Position numbers and translations under genes: made by a program. A DNA stretch of 36,746 bases, taken from UBA2029 sp037447125. Lineage in GTDB: Bacteria; Chloroflexota; Anaerolineae; Aggregatilineales; Aggregatilineaceae. Location: assembly GCA_037447125.1 (NCBI GenBank), contig JBBIHG010000025.1, forward strand, positions 1 to 36,746, in the 5' to 3' direction. Below the pieces are notes generated by a model. The model had not been told where the DNA came from, did not search any database, and worked only from the letters and a program-made list of their open reading frames with translations. Shown here one piece after another: positions 1 to 7,254 of the stretch (position 1 is its first letter; each line of letters begins with the position of its first letter).

Positions 1-63
1 CGGCTTGCTGCTGTCCCCCGCTGCCAGGCGATCAAGATTCCGCGCGCCCGGCCTACCAACGGG

Positions 64-92
64 TTGTAAGAGATGGCACTCTCGGCTACACT
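64..92 (+). promoter_or_regulatory. Possible sigma-70-type promoter of the first exported-protein gene
   Basis: TTGTAA at 64-69 and TACACT at 87-92 are separated by 17 bp. Each hexamer matches the sigma-70 consensus at four of six positions. Transcription would start near 99 and give a leader of about 45 nt before the ATG at 144. The match is only moderate and nothing else supports it. Confidence 0.35.
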
Positions 93-143
93 TGTGCGCG
101 TGTTGCCCAGCACTATTCTGTGCACTCGTAAGGAGCACCAGGC

Positions 144-986
144 ATGAGGCTTCGCTCACAGACTGCTGCGCTGGCTGTCTTGTTCATTGCGCTTGCTGCT
201 ATCTTCCTGCTGGTGGGCGATGCCGGTGTCTCGACCGGCGTCTTTCTGCCCGACCCCACCCTGACCCACACGCCCACCATTGCCCCCACGGCGACCCCTG
301 GGCCCGCGCCCGGTGCCGCCAACTGGACCGAGACTGGGGCCGGTCAGTGGGCCTACGCGGGGCCCAGCGGCGTTGCCGCCCGCATCAACCACGATACGAT
401 CAACCTGGACGAATTCATCACCGGCGTCGGTCTGACTGCGCCCGCTGCCGAAGCCCCCTATCCGCTGCTCGACGTGCTCGGCCGACTGCGCGCATCGCTG
501 GAGGAGCAGGCATCTGGCGCCGGCCTGACGTGGGAACCCAACGCCTTCTCCGGGCCAATCATCGAGATCATCGGCGAGGTGCCGGTAGCCCTCATGCAGG
601 CCCGCGTCCAGCCGCAGACTCGCCCCGACGGGCAGCAGTTCCTCGGCCTGGACCTGGTGCAGGCGCTCATTGACCGGGGCGAGGGCGAGGTGACTTTCGT
701 GCAATATGTGCTGCAGGGTCCGCCGGATGACGTCGCTTACGGCGACTTCCGCGCCTGGCTGGGAGCGCATGTCGCTGACCTCGTCGGCCCGACAGCAAGC
801 GAAGGGCACGACGAGGGGACGGGTCCGGCTGAGGGCGAAGCCACGCCGGCAGCAACTGAGGCACAGCCCGGCGGCGAGACCGGAGCTACAGCGGAACCTG
901 ATGTGCAGCCCGGCGGCGAGGCTGAGGCCACCGGCGAGCCTGAAGTGCAGCCTGGCGAAGCCACCGAGGAAGGATCCGGCGATTAG
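144..986 (+). CDS. Exported or membrane-anchored protein of unknown function with acidic repetitive tail
   Basis: This 280-residue protein begins with an Arg-containing N-terminus and a hydrophobic segment (about residues 8-25) that is either an uncleaved anchor or a signal peptide. No lipobox cysteine is present. A Pro/Thr-rich linker follows (about 35-60), as in many secreted Chloroflexota proteins. The middle (about 60-220) looks globular, and I do not recognise its family. From about residue 225 the protein is low-complexity Gly/Glu/Pro/Ala, including a 14-residue repeat. The ATG at 144 is preceded by AAGGAG at 130-135, a good ribosome-binding site. The gene lies 110 bp upstream of iscX-nuo on the same strand and could be co-transcribed, but no function follows from that. 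Confidence 0.8.
   Translation: MRLRSQTAALAVLFIALAAIFLLVGDAGVSTGVFLPDPTLTHTPTIAPTATPGPAPGAANWTETGAGQWAYAGPSGVAARINHDTINLDEFITGVGLTAPAAEAPYPLLDVLGRLRASLEEQASGAGLTWEPNAFSGPIIEIIGEVPVALMQARVQPQTRPDGQQFLGLDLVQALIDRGEGEVTFVQYVLQGPPDDVAYGDFRAWLGAHVADLVGPTASEGHDEGTGPAEGEATPAATEAQPGGETGATAEPDVQPGGEAEATGEPEVQPGEATEEGSGD
864..965 (+). repeat. 42-bp in-frame tandem repeat (about 2.4 copies)
   Basis: Units beginning CAGCCCGGCGGCGAG start at 864 and 906, and a shortened, diverged copy starts at 948. The 42-bp period encodes a 14-residue unit beginning Gln-Pro-Gly-Gly-Glu and ending Glu-Pro-Asp/Glu-Val. The repeat lies in the acidic tail of the upstream exported protein. In-frame repeats of this kind can change length by slippage. 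Confidence 0.7.
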
Positions 987-1096
987 CAGCCACGGCTTCC
1001 GGCAGCGCCTGGCGCGCTGACTGCTGAACGTCACCCGCAAAGCAGGAGGGGGCCACCTGGGCCAGGAGACGAGAGCCTGCTATCATCGGGCCGTGT

Positions 1097-1348
1097 ATGA
1101 GCGCGCTGCCTGAGACCATGATCACAGGTGACGATTTCCAGCCATTGTACTGGGAAGCATCCTATGAGATCGTGCTCTGCCTGGTGGAGCGCCATCCCGA
1201 TGCCGACCTCGATACGCTGGGCCTGGCGAAGCTCCTGGAGTGGATCATCGCCCTGCCGGGCTTCGCTGACGACCCGGCCCTGGCCCACGACGACCTGTTG
1301 AGCGGGATATTGCGCGAGTGGTACGAGGAGAAATGCGAGGCGTCATGA
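1097..1348 (+). CDS. iscX: IscX-family Fe-S cluster assembly accessory protein
   Basis: The 83-residue product aligns without gaps to the about 66-residue IscX (YfhJ) family from residue 17 onward. Visible family features are an LxW start, a Glu-Ile helix, HPDAD-x-DT, a Leu-x-x-Trp core, the acidic FADDP turn and a final ILREWYEE helix. In proteobacteria, IscX binds the cysteine desulfurase IscS and iron and modulates cluster assembly. Here the stop codon overlaps the nuoB start (ATGA at 1345-1348), so translation is probably coupled to a subunit carrying a 4Fe-4S cluster. The start is uncertain: ATG 1097 lacks a clear ribosome-binding site, and the in-frame ATG at 1118 would give a length closer to the family. 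TATCAT at 1080-1085 could be a -10 element, giving an almost leaderless transcript. No other isc or suf gene is in the window. Confidence 0.82.
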   Translation: MSALPETMITGDDFQPLYWEASYEIVLCLVERHPDADLDTLGLAKLLEWIIALPGFADDPALAHDDLLSGILREWYEEKCEAS

Positions 1349-2043
1349 CCAATTCGAACGGGGATTTCCTCAAGGAACTACACCATCCTGACGTGCCGGT
1401 GCCGGAGGGGATGCAATCAGCGGTCGCCGTCACGTCGTTCGGCAGGCTCATGGACTCCATCTACAACTGGGGCCGCCGCAACTCGATCTGGCCGATGGCC
1501 TTCGGCCTGGCCTGCTGCGCCATTGAGATGATCGCCACCGCCAGCAGCCGCTTCGACCAGGCCCGCTTTGGCATGGAAGTGCTGCGCGCCAGCCCGCGCC
1601 AGGCCGACCTGATGATCGTCAGCGGCACAGTGACCAAGAAGATGGTCGTGCCCATCGTGCGCCTCTACAACCAGATGGCCGAGCCGAAGTATGTGCTGGC
1701 CATGGGCGCCTGCGCCATCGGCGGCGGGCCATTCAAAGAGGGCTACAACGTAGTCAGCGGCATTGACCAGTACCTCCCGGTGGATGTGTACGTGCCCGGC
1801 TGCCCGCCCACCCCTCAGGCGCTGCTCTATGGCTTTCTCATGTTGCAGAAGAAGATCGACGGCCAGTCATTCGGCAATCGCAACAGCATGCCCTGGTACG
1901 GTCGGGTGCCCGGCGAAGAAGTGCCCGTGCCGGTGCTCGGCCCGGACATCATTGATCCGCGGCAAGCGTACCTGTTGCGCCGCGAGGCTGACGCCGCTGC
2001 CGAGGCTGACGCCGTCTCTGGCGAGGCGGATGCCAGCGCCTGA
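1345..2043 (+). CDS. nuoB: NADH-quinone oxidoreductase subunit B (NuoB)
   Basis: NuoB carries the terminal 4Fe-4S cluster N2 of complex I and passes electrons to quinone at the interface with NuoD. The four ligands are visible: the adjacent pair C57-C58 in GLACCAIEM, C123 in MGACAIGGG and C153 in PGCPPTP. The ATG at 1345 overlaps the iscX stop and has a GAGG five bases upstream. An upstream in-frame GTG at 1318 would lie inside iscX and is less likely. The protein has 232 residues, with a C-terminal low-complexity extension of Glu-Ala-Asp repeats (last about 20 residues) beyond the conserved domain. It heads the nuoB-nuoCD-nuoI set. No nuoA precedes it, which is unusual for complete nuo operons. 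Confidence 0.96.
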   Translation: MTNSNGDFLKELHHPDVPVPEGMQSAVAVTSFGRLMDSIYNWGRRNSIWPMAFGLACCAIEMIATASSRFDQARFGMEVLRASPRQADLMIVSGTVTKKMVVPIVRLYNQMAEPKYVLAMGACAIGGGPFKEGYNVVSGIDQYLPVDVYVPGCPPTPQALLYGFLMLQKKIDGQSFGNRNSMPWYGRVPGEEVPVPVLGPDIIDPRQAYLLRREADAAAEADAVSGEADASA

Positions 2044-2090
2044 CTGCCCAGAGTTTGGACGCAGCGCCCTCAGCCAGCCATGCCGCGCTC

Positions 2091-2118
2091 GCTGACGGCT
2101 GACCGCTGACCGCTGACT
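2091..2118. repeat. Four tandem GCTGACN heptads between nuoB and nuoCD
   Basis: Four consecutive 7-bp units, each GCTGAC plus one variable base, occupy the 96-bp gap between nuoB and nuoCD, immediately upstream of the nuoCD ribosome-binding site. Heptamer arrays of this type are scattered in intergenic regions of several bacterial phyla, including cyanobacteria, where they are called short tandemly repeated repetitive sequences. Whether this array has a function is unknown. Confidence 0.8.
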
Positions 2119-2139
2119 GCTATTCTCAAGGGAGCTACT

Positions 2140-3984
2140 ATGACTGAACACGTCCAGGTCGCCGAGACCGCCACCCCCCTCCAGGACACCATCAACCGGC
2201 TCGAAACGCAGTTTGCGGGCGCCGTCCGGCGTGACAACCGCGAGGGGTACTCCGGCGTCATCGTCGAACCCGGTAAGCTCGTGGAGGTCGCCACATTCGT
2301 CCGCGACACGCTCGGCTTCAGCTACCTGTCCAGCGCGACCGCTGTGGACTACCTGGGCAAGAGCGAGAGCGACCACCTGGAGATGGTCTACCACACCTAC
2401 AACATCCAGGGCGGGCCGGCGCTGGTGCTCAAAGCACAGACCCCGCGCAGCGAGGCCACCCTGCCCAGCCTGGTCGGGGTCTGGCCGGGAGCCAACTTTC
2501 AGGAGCGCGAGGCCTGGGACCTGATGGGCATTCGCTTCGAGGGCCATCCCAACCTCAAGCGCATCCTGATGTGGGAGGGCTTCCACGGCCACCCGCTGCG
2601 CAAGGACTGGCGCGAGGCGTACTACGAGCAGGACACCAAGCCCTTCGACAGCCGCTGGCCCGAAGGCCATGTGTCGCGTGCCGAAGAGCACAACGTCTAC
2701 GGCAAGAACGTCAGATACCCGGCGGGCTTCACCCTGGATGGCTACGAGTCGCAAGCCGAGAAAGCCCTCTACGCAGACTTGCCGATGGGTGTTCATGTCA
2801 CCGACATGGCCACTGACCGGGTGGTCGTCAGCATGGGGCCACAACACCCCAGCACCCATGGTGTCTTCCGTATGATTGTTGCGCTGGATGGCGAGACCAT
2901 CGTGGCCCTGGAGCCGGTGATGGGTTACCTGCACCGCAATCACGACAAGATCGGCGAGCGCAACACGTTCTTGCACAACATGCCCTTCACCGACCGGCTC
3001 GATTACTTCTGCAGCATGTCCAACAACCACGGCTATGCCCTGGCCATCGAGCAGCTCATGGCCCTCGGCAAGCGCTACGAGCCGCCGACCTACCGCGCCG
3101 AAGCCATTCGCGTGCTGATGGTCGAGCTGACCCGTATTCTCAACCACTTGGTGGCCATCGGCTTCCTGCTCAACGACCTCGGCGCGTACTTCACGCCGCT
3201 CATGTACTCCATCATCGAGCGCGAGCTGATCCTCGACTTCTTCGAGGCCGTCTCTGGCAGCCGCATGATGTGCAATTACGTGCGTTTCGGCGGCGTAGCC
3301 TACGATCTGCCGGGGCGGCTGCAAATGACCGCCGCGCTGGTCAACGACCGCGTGCGCGACTTCGACACCATGCACTACCTGCGCGCCCTGATCAACGACC
3401 GCCTGCCGCGCGCCATTGACCAGACCAACGATCTGCTGACCACCAACGAGATCATCACCCACCGCTGCATCGGCGTGGGCGTGCTGACCAGAGAAGACGC
3501 CATCGCCTACAGCGCCGCCGGACCCGTGCTGCGCGCCAGCGGCGTGCCCTACGACGTGCGCCGCGCCGAGCCGTACAGCATCTACCCGGACCTGGAGTTC
3601 GACGTGGCGGTGCGCTATCACGGCGATGTCTACGACCGCTACCTGATCCGCCTGGACGAGATGCGCCAGAGCATCCGCATCCTCAAGCAGGTGCTACCCC
3701 TCCTGGAAGAGACGAAGGGCCAGCCCTTCTTCGCCGGGCGGAGCGGCCAGTACAACCCGCGTATGCCCGCCGGCGAGTCCTATGGCCGCGCCGAGAACCC
3801 GAAGGGCGAGCTGGGCTACTACGTCGTCTCCGATGGCGGACAGAACCCCTGGCGCTACCACGTGCGGGCACCAAGCTTCATCAACCTGACCGCCCTGGAG
3901 CCGATGTGCAAGGGGCACAAGATCGCCGATGTCGTCGGTATTCTCGGCAGCATTGACATCGTGCTCGGCGAAGTTGACCGCTAG
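2140..3984 (+). CDS. nuoCD: Fused NADH-quinone oxidoreductase subunits C and D (NuoCD)
   Basis: This 614-residue protein joins the 30-kDa NuoC domain (about residues 15-195) to the 49-kDa NuoD domain (about 225-614). NuoC is recognised by EREAWDLMGIRFEGHPNLKR followed by the HPLRKDW motif. NuoD is recognised by MGPQHPSTHGVFR from residue 232, which holds the quinone-site histidine region, then GYLHRNHDKIGERN and the terminal GSIDIVLGEVDR. The Cys motifs that bind NiFe in the homologous hydrogenase large subunits are absent, so this is a quinone-reducing complex I subunit rather than a hydrogenase. AAGGGAG at 2128-2134 gives an ideal ribosome-binding site. C-D fusions are known from Escherichia coli and some other lineages. 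The gene is followed 23 bp later by nuoI. Confidence 0.96.
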   Translation: MTEHVQVAETATPLQDTINRLETQFAGAVRRDNREGYSGVIVEPGKLVEVATFVRDTLGFSYLSSATAVDYLGKSESDHLEMVYHTYNIQGGPALVLKAQTPRSEATLPSLVGVWPGANFQEREAWDLMGIRFEGHPNLKRILMWEGFHGHPLRKDWREAYYEQDTKPFDSRWPEGHVSRAEEHNVYGKNVRYPAGFTLDGYESQAEKALYADLPMGVHVTDMATDRVVVSMGPQHPSTHGVFRMIVALDGETIVALEPVMGYLHRNHDKIGERNTFLHNMPFTDRLDYFCSMSNNHGYALAIEQLMALGKRYEPPTYRAEAIRVLMVELTRILNHLVAIGFLLNDLGAYFTPLMYSIIERELILDFFEAVSGSRMMCNYVRFGGVAYDLPGRLQMTAALVNDRVRDFDTMHYLRALINDRLPRAIDQTNDLLTTNEIITHRCIGVGVLTREDAIAYSAAGPVLRASGVPYDVRRAEPYSIYPDLEFDVAVRYHGDVYDRYLIRLDEMRQSIRILKQVLPLLEETKGQPFFAGRSGQYNPRMPAGESYGRAENPKGELGYYVVSDGGQNPWRYHVRAPSFINLTALEPMCKGHKIADVVGILGSIDIVLGEVDR

Positions 3985-4007
3985 CGCGCAAAGGAGCGAG
4001 TGCGTCT

Positions 4008-4664
4008 ATGTACGGATCAGGAATCGTGCGTGGCCTGGGGGTTACGCTCAAGCACTTCCTCAACACCTACCTGGAAGACATCCGCTGGGGCTTCCGCCGC
4101 CACGTCCCGGACGAGGCGTTCCCCCTGCGTCAGGGCCTGGAGGCGCGCGGCATCTTCACCGTCGAGTATCCAGAGGAGAAGCTGGCCACGCCGGAGCGCT
4201 TTCGCTTCATCCCGTTCCTGGTGGTGGATAACTACGATCATCCGGAACGGCCCGGCCATGACTGGTGCACCAGTTGCGGCATCTGCGCCAAGGCATGCCC
4301 GCCGCAGTGCATCTGGATCGTGCGCGGCACCAACCCGGAGACCGGGCGGCCCGTCCCCGAGCCGGCGGAGTTCTATATTGACATTGACATCTGCATGAAC
4401 TGCGGCTTCTGCGCCGAGTTCTGCCCGTTCGACGCGATCAAGATGGATCACGACTACGAGCTGGCCAGTTACGACCGCACCTCGGCGCACATCTTCAACA
4501 AGCAGCGGCTCTCCAAGGAGTTCCGCTACTGGCAGTCCATCGCCCCCACCCGCGCCGCCGAAGAAGCTGAAGCGCGCGGCGGCTGGGAGCACAAGGACGT
4601 GCTCAAACAGCGCGAAAAAGAGGCGCGCGCCAAAGCGACGGCGGGCGACGGGGGCGACGCCTAG
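4008..4664 (+). CDS. nuoI: NADH-quinone oxidoreductase subunit I (NuoI), two 4Fe-4S ferredoxin
   Basis: NuoI carries clusters N6a and N6b and relays electrons from the NADH arm or another donor to NuoB. Two CxxCxxCxxxCP motifs are visible, with ligands C87, C90, C93, C97 and C129, C132, C135, C139. The protein has 218 residues. An amphipathic N-terminal region precedes the clusters, and a highly charged Glu/Lys/Ala tail follows them (about 180-218). The start is ATG 4008, with AAGGAG at 3991-3996, a rather long spacing of 11 nt. It is the last gene of the set, and a terminator hairpin follows 25 bp downstream. The membrane-arm genes nuoH and nuoJ-N and the NADH-input genes nuoE, F and G do not follow. 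Confidence 0.96.
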   Translation: MYGSGIVRGLGVTLKHFLNTYLEDIRWGFRRHVPDEAFPLRQGLEARGIFTVEYPEEKLATPERFRFIPFLVVDNYDHPERPGHDWCTSCGICAKACPPQCIWIVRGTNPETGRPVPEPAEFYIDIDICMNCGFCAEFCPFDAIKMDHDYELASYDRTSAHIFNKQRLSKEFRYWQSIAPTRAAEEAEARGGWEHKDVLKQREKEARAKATAGDGGDA

Positions 4665-4688
4665 CCCCGCTCTATGCGCCCAACACAA

Positions 4689-4713
4689 CGGGGCGGCCCT
4701 GACGACCGCCCCG
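4689..4713. terminator. Bidirectional rho-independent-type hairpin between nuoI and the anti-sigma gene
   Basis: CGGGGCGG (4689-4696) and CCGCCCCG (4706-4713) form a perfect 8-bp stem with a 9-nt loop. On the + strand it is followed by ATCTTGT, and on the - strand by TTGTGTTGG, both only modestly T-rich. Its position between two convergent genes supports termination from both sides. Confidence 0.7.
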
Positions 4714-4749
4714 ATCTTGTCCACGCAGTTCCCTGAATATAACAGGGCG

Positions 4750-5472
4750 CTATGGCAAGCTGTCGGCAATGTCAATGAGCGCTTCCTGCGGCACCTCTCC
4801 CTTCTCCACAAGCAGGCCGTAGCGGATGCCCGCCTTTTCCCAGAAAAGGAGGCTGCCCGGCAATGTATTGTCCCAGACGAGATCATCACCTGCCCGTCGC
4901 CAGCCGCCGCGCACATACTCACCGCTGGTCCCATCTACGGGCACAATCTCTACTGCGGCCCCGGCACCTACGTAGAATGAACTCCCAGCTTTTGCCCCCT
5001 GCAGATAGACAAGAGTCGTCTGTCCGTCGGAATAGGTGACACTCACACTGCCCGGATTAACCCCAGCGGAGACGATAGGCAGGCCAGGAGGCAGGTGCTG
5101 GGGCAGGCGAACGGCAAATCCCGCTACCTCGCTGGCACGCTGCACATCGGCCAGGTCGCCCAGCGTCGGCTGGCCAACAATCGGCTCAAGGAAAACTGGA
5201 TTGTCAATCGTGTCGGTTTCCGCCTGAGTGAAAAAGTGGAATGCCTGCTGGGCCAGCGATCTGAACGGTATAGCCAGCAAGAGCACCACGATTACGGCGA
5301 AAGTCATTGCCGCTAAGGCCAGGGGAACGGAACGGCGCGCGCTTGCGCGGGACGAATGAGCCGCCCAGGGTGCGCGGGCCATCTGCTCATAGAAGCGTTG
5401 GCTGGGCTGCATCTGAGCGCGTTTGAACAGGCCCAGAAGTGCGCTCTCCTCGTGATCAAATCGGTCGTTCAT
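4750..5472 (-). CDS. Membrane-anchored anti-sigma factor candidate
   Basis: This 240-residue protein has a cytoplasmic N-terminus (about 1-48), one transmembrane helix (about 49-70) and an extracytoplasmic domain (about 71-240). That is the usual layout of anti-sigma factors encoded beside ECF sigma genes. The external part contains LPxxLPPGLP and a repeated aromatic/Gly pattern reminiscent of domains that follow anti-sigma transmembrane helices in Gram-positive and Chloroflexota proteins. There is no zinc-binding HxxxCxxC motif. Its ATG overlaps the sigma-gene stop (ATGA, 5469-5472), indicating translational coupling. The anti-sigma role is inferred from gene order and topology, not from a recognised anti-sigma sequence. 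Confidence 0.75.
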   Translation of the reverse strand: MNDRFDHEESALLGLFKRAQMQPSQRFYEQMARAPWAAHSSRASARRSVPLALAAMTFAVIVVLLLAIPFRSLAQQAFHFFTQAETDTIDNPVFLEPIVGQPTLGDLADVQRASEVAGFAVRLPQHLPPGLPIVSAGVNPGSVSVTYSDGQTTLVYLQGAKAGSSFYVGAGAAVEIVPVDGTSGEYVRGGWRRAGDDLVWDNTLPGSLLFWEKAGIRYGLLVEKGEVPQEALIDIADSLP

Positions 5473-6044
5473 GCTTTGTGCTCCTTTCTCTCCTGCTGCT
5501 GAACCTCGCTTTGTAGCCTCTGGACAATGCGTCGCAGGTTGACCGAGACAGTGTTTTCCTTCATCTCCAGGTGCGCTGCGATCTGCTTGACTTTCCAGCC
5601 CAACACATAGCGCAGGACAAGAATCTCTCGTTGCCCCTCGCTCAGTGTCTCAACAATAGCCTGCAACTGCCGCCACTGTTCGTTCTCAATAATCTGTTGT
5701 TCAGGACTAAGATCAGAGGCGGCGAATTCAACATCTGCCAGCCAGACCATAGTGGCCCCGTGCTGCCGGGTGCGAAGGCGGTCAATGACCTCGTTGCGCG
5801 CAATCGTCAAGAGCCACCCCACCGCGGCTCCCTGGTCACCCTCAAAATGGTCACGAGCGCGCCATGCTTTGAGAAATGTGTCGGCGGCGACATCTTCCGC
5901 TTCTTGGTACGGGCCACCGAGCAAACTATAGACATAGCGGAATACAATGGGGTGGGCTGAGTCGAACAACTGCCTGAAAGCGGCCTCACTGCTGTATGGC
6001 TTCGCTGTAGTGCGTCCCCTGAGCCTTGCGGAAACGAATTCCAC
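5469..6044 (-). CDS. ECF-type RNA polymerase sigma factor
   Basis: The product has sigma region 2 (from AFRQLFDSAHPIVFRYVYSL through AEDVAADTFLKAWRAR and IARNEVIDRLR) and region 4 (LSEGQREILVLRYVLGWKVK, then the helix-turn-helix IAAHLEMKENTVSVNLRR). Regions 1 and 3 are missing, as in group 4 (ECF) sigma factors. The open frame extends upstream to 6152. I chose GTG 6044 because AGGAGG lies at 6050-6055 with 5-nt spacing, and this gives a normal 191-residue length. The anti-sigma candidate is the next gene, so a stress- or envelope-responsive regulon is likely. The target promoters are unknown. Confidence 0.92.
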   Translation of the reverse strand: MEFVSARLRGRTTAKPYSSEAAFRQLFDSAHPIVFRYVYSLLGGPYQEAEDVAADTFLKAWRARDHFEGDQGAAVGWLLTIARNEVIDRLRTRQHGATMVWLADVEFAASDLSPEQQIIENEQWRQLQAIVETLSEGQREILVLRYVLGWKVKQIAAHLEMKENTVSVNLRRIVQRLQSEVQQQERKEHKA

Positions 6045-6105
6045 CGCGGCCTCCTCACTGCCCTTCGTCACCCTATAGAACGTAGGGCAGCGCCAAATAT
6101 GACAA

Positions 6106-6125
6106 CTGCCCGCCTTCGCGGGCAG
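6106..6125 (-). other. Leader hairpin upstream of the ECF sigma gene
   Basis: CTGCCCGC and GCGGGCAG form a perfect 8-bp stem around a tetraloop. On the - strand it is followed by TTGTCATATT. It lies between the TATAAT at 6167-6172 and the sigma start, so it would be in the mRNA leader. It could act as an attenuator or simply be a dispersed GC-rich palindrome. Confidence 0.5.
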
Positions 6126-6166
6126 CCTTAGCAGAGGCGCGACAAACACCACCCAGCAGGTCCAGG

Positions 6167-6172
6167 ATTATA
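6167..6172 (-). promoter_or_regulatory. Possible -10 element for the sigma/anti-sigma pair
   Basis: A perfect TATAAT reads on the - strand, about 123 bp upstream of the chosen sigma-factor start. No convincing TTGACA-like -35 is found at 16-18 bp. The leader produced would include the hairpin at 6106-6125. Confidence 0.35.
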
Positions 6173-6232
6173 GGAGAGGGACCATTCAGACCAGGCCGGA
6201 CCGTAGAGCGTTGTTAACCGTCACAGCCGCTA

Positions 6233-6640
6233 TCAATTCAGTTGCAGCGCCCAGCCGTTGACCGTGATCGCCAAGGGCAGGTGCGTGAAACCGCCCGCGA
6301 TGGCAATGGTCTCATCGTAGGGCACGATCACCGCCGGGCAGACTGCTCCCGCTGGCAGCGCCCGCCAGATGGTCACGATCAGCGCGTCGCCCTCAAGCCG
6401 CTGCTCGACTGTCTCCTCGCCGGAGCAGCCCGACGGCCAGTAGCCGCGCACGGCCAGCCGAATCTGCATCGGATAGGACTCCAGGACGAACGCCTCTACG
6501 TTTTCCACCACCAGCAACTCGTGCGTGAGCCGAGGGGGAGGTACAAGAGTCGGGGAAGGTGCCGGGGGCGCACCTGGCTCGGCGCGCACGCCCAGACACG
6601 ACGACAGAAGCAACAGAAAAAGCAGGATCAAATCGCGCAC
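6233..6640 (-). CDS. Small lipoprotein of unknown function
   Basis: From GTG 6640 the protein has 135 residues and starts with a short charged n-region, a Leu-rich hydrophobic core and the lipobox LSSC with Cys at residue 15, so it is probably lipid-anchored. A Pro-rich linker follows (about 20-40), then a compact beta-rich domain with two cysteines (CSGEE and AVCPAV) that may form a disulfide. I favour GTG 6640 because AGGAG lies at 6649-6653 with 8-nt spacing. The upstream ATG at 6661 would put seven extra residues, mostly charged, before the signal. It follows no obvious operon partner, and the family is not recognised. Confidence 0.75.
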   Translation of the reverse strand: MRDLILLFLLLLSSCLGVRAEPGAPPAPSPTLVPPPRLTHELLVVENVEAFVLESYPMQIRLAVRGYWPSGCSGEETVEQRLEGDALIVTIWRALPAGAVCPAVIVPYDETIAIAGGFTHLPLAITVNGWALQLN

Positions 6641-6764
6641 GAGCCTGTCTCCTCGCCACACGACGGTCTCGCTGAGGTCTTGCTGATCAGACGCTCTGCG
6701 CGGCGATTCGGTTCCGGGCAGATACCGGCTCTGTGCTCAGCGCGAGCCGCCAGCAACACCCGTC

Positions 6765-7121
6765 CTACTGGTCGGCCTCGTCCAGCGCCTCGCGGAAGAG
6801 GCGCAGCGCATCATTCTCCTGCGCATCCAGCGGACAGCCCGTGTAGGGGTCGGCGATGGGGATGTCATGCTTGGTACACCAGGCGTCCACGCGCACCTGG
6901 CGCACGAAGCCGAGCAGCACGCCGCGAATGGTTAGCTGCAACTCGAGATTGGGGCTGGCGTTGGCACGCAGGATGTCCGGCACCGCGCATTTGGCGCAGT
7001 CCTTCGGTCGCCAGGGCAGCGACTCGGGATTCTGCGGGGCCAGCCGGCACTCCTGAATCGCGCGCCCCCGATTGAAGTCCTCGTAGTAGTGGGGACATTC
7101 CCTGCCGTCCGGAGTCAGCAT
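6765..7121 (-). CDS. Cys-rich small protein, possible zinc binder, function unknown
   Basis: This 118-residue soluble protein has six cysteines at about 9, 25, 42, 45, 82 and 96. They include a CAKC pair and a WCTKH segment, and an N-terminal CPHYYEDFNRGR motif. The spacing suggests one structural metal site or two, but no known domain is recognised. It ends in an acidic helix. AAAGG lies upstream of the ATG at 7121. The gene is downstream of efp on the same strand, separated from it by a terminator hairpin, so it may be transcribed independently or by read-through. Confidence 0.65.
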   Translation of the reverse strand: MLTPDGRECPHYYEDFNRGRAIQECRLAPQNPESLPWRPKDCAKCAVPDILRANASPNLELQLTIRGVLLGFVRQVRVDAWCTKHDIPIADPYTGCPLDAQENDALRLFREALDEADQ

Positions 7122-7203
7122 ATGCCCGCCTTTCGCCGCGATGATCCTGTCGCCTGTCCCAAGTGTAAGCGCTCACCGCCCGCGCGCCAAATAGCTCAAC
7201 CAA

Positions 7204-7227
7204 AGAGGCCGGGATGCCCCGGCCTCT
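7204..7227 (-). terminator. Rho-independent terminator of efp
   Basis: AGAGGCCGGG (7204-7213) and CCCGGCCTCT (7218-7227) form a perfect 10-bp stem with a 4-nt loop. On the - strand it is followed by TTTGGTTG. It begins 27 bp after the efp stop codon. Confidence 0.85.
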
Positions 7228-7254
7228 CCCTGGCTCACTGCGCCCGCCCAGGCA

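Noticed and set aside
1867..3621. 584-codon open frame on the - strand, antisense to nuoCD
   Set aside because: It lies wholly opposite a strongly conserved gene. GC-rich codon usage commonly leaves long antisense frames, and the translation shows no family motif. Its end reads through the heptad repeats.
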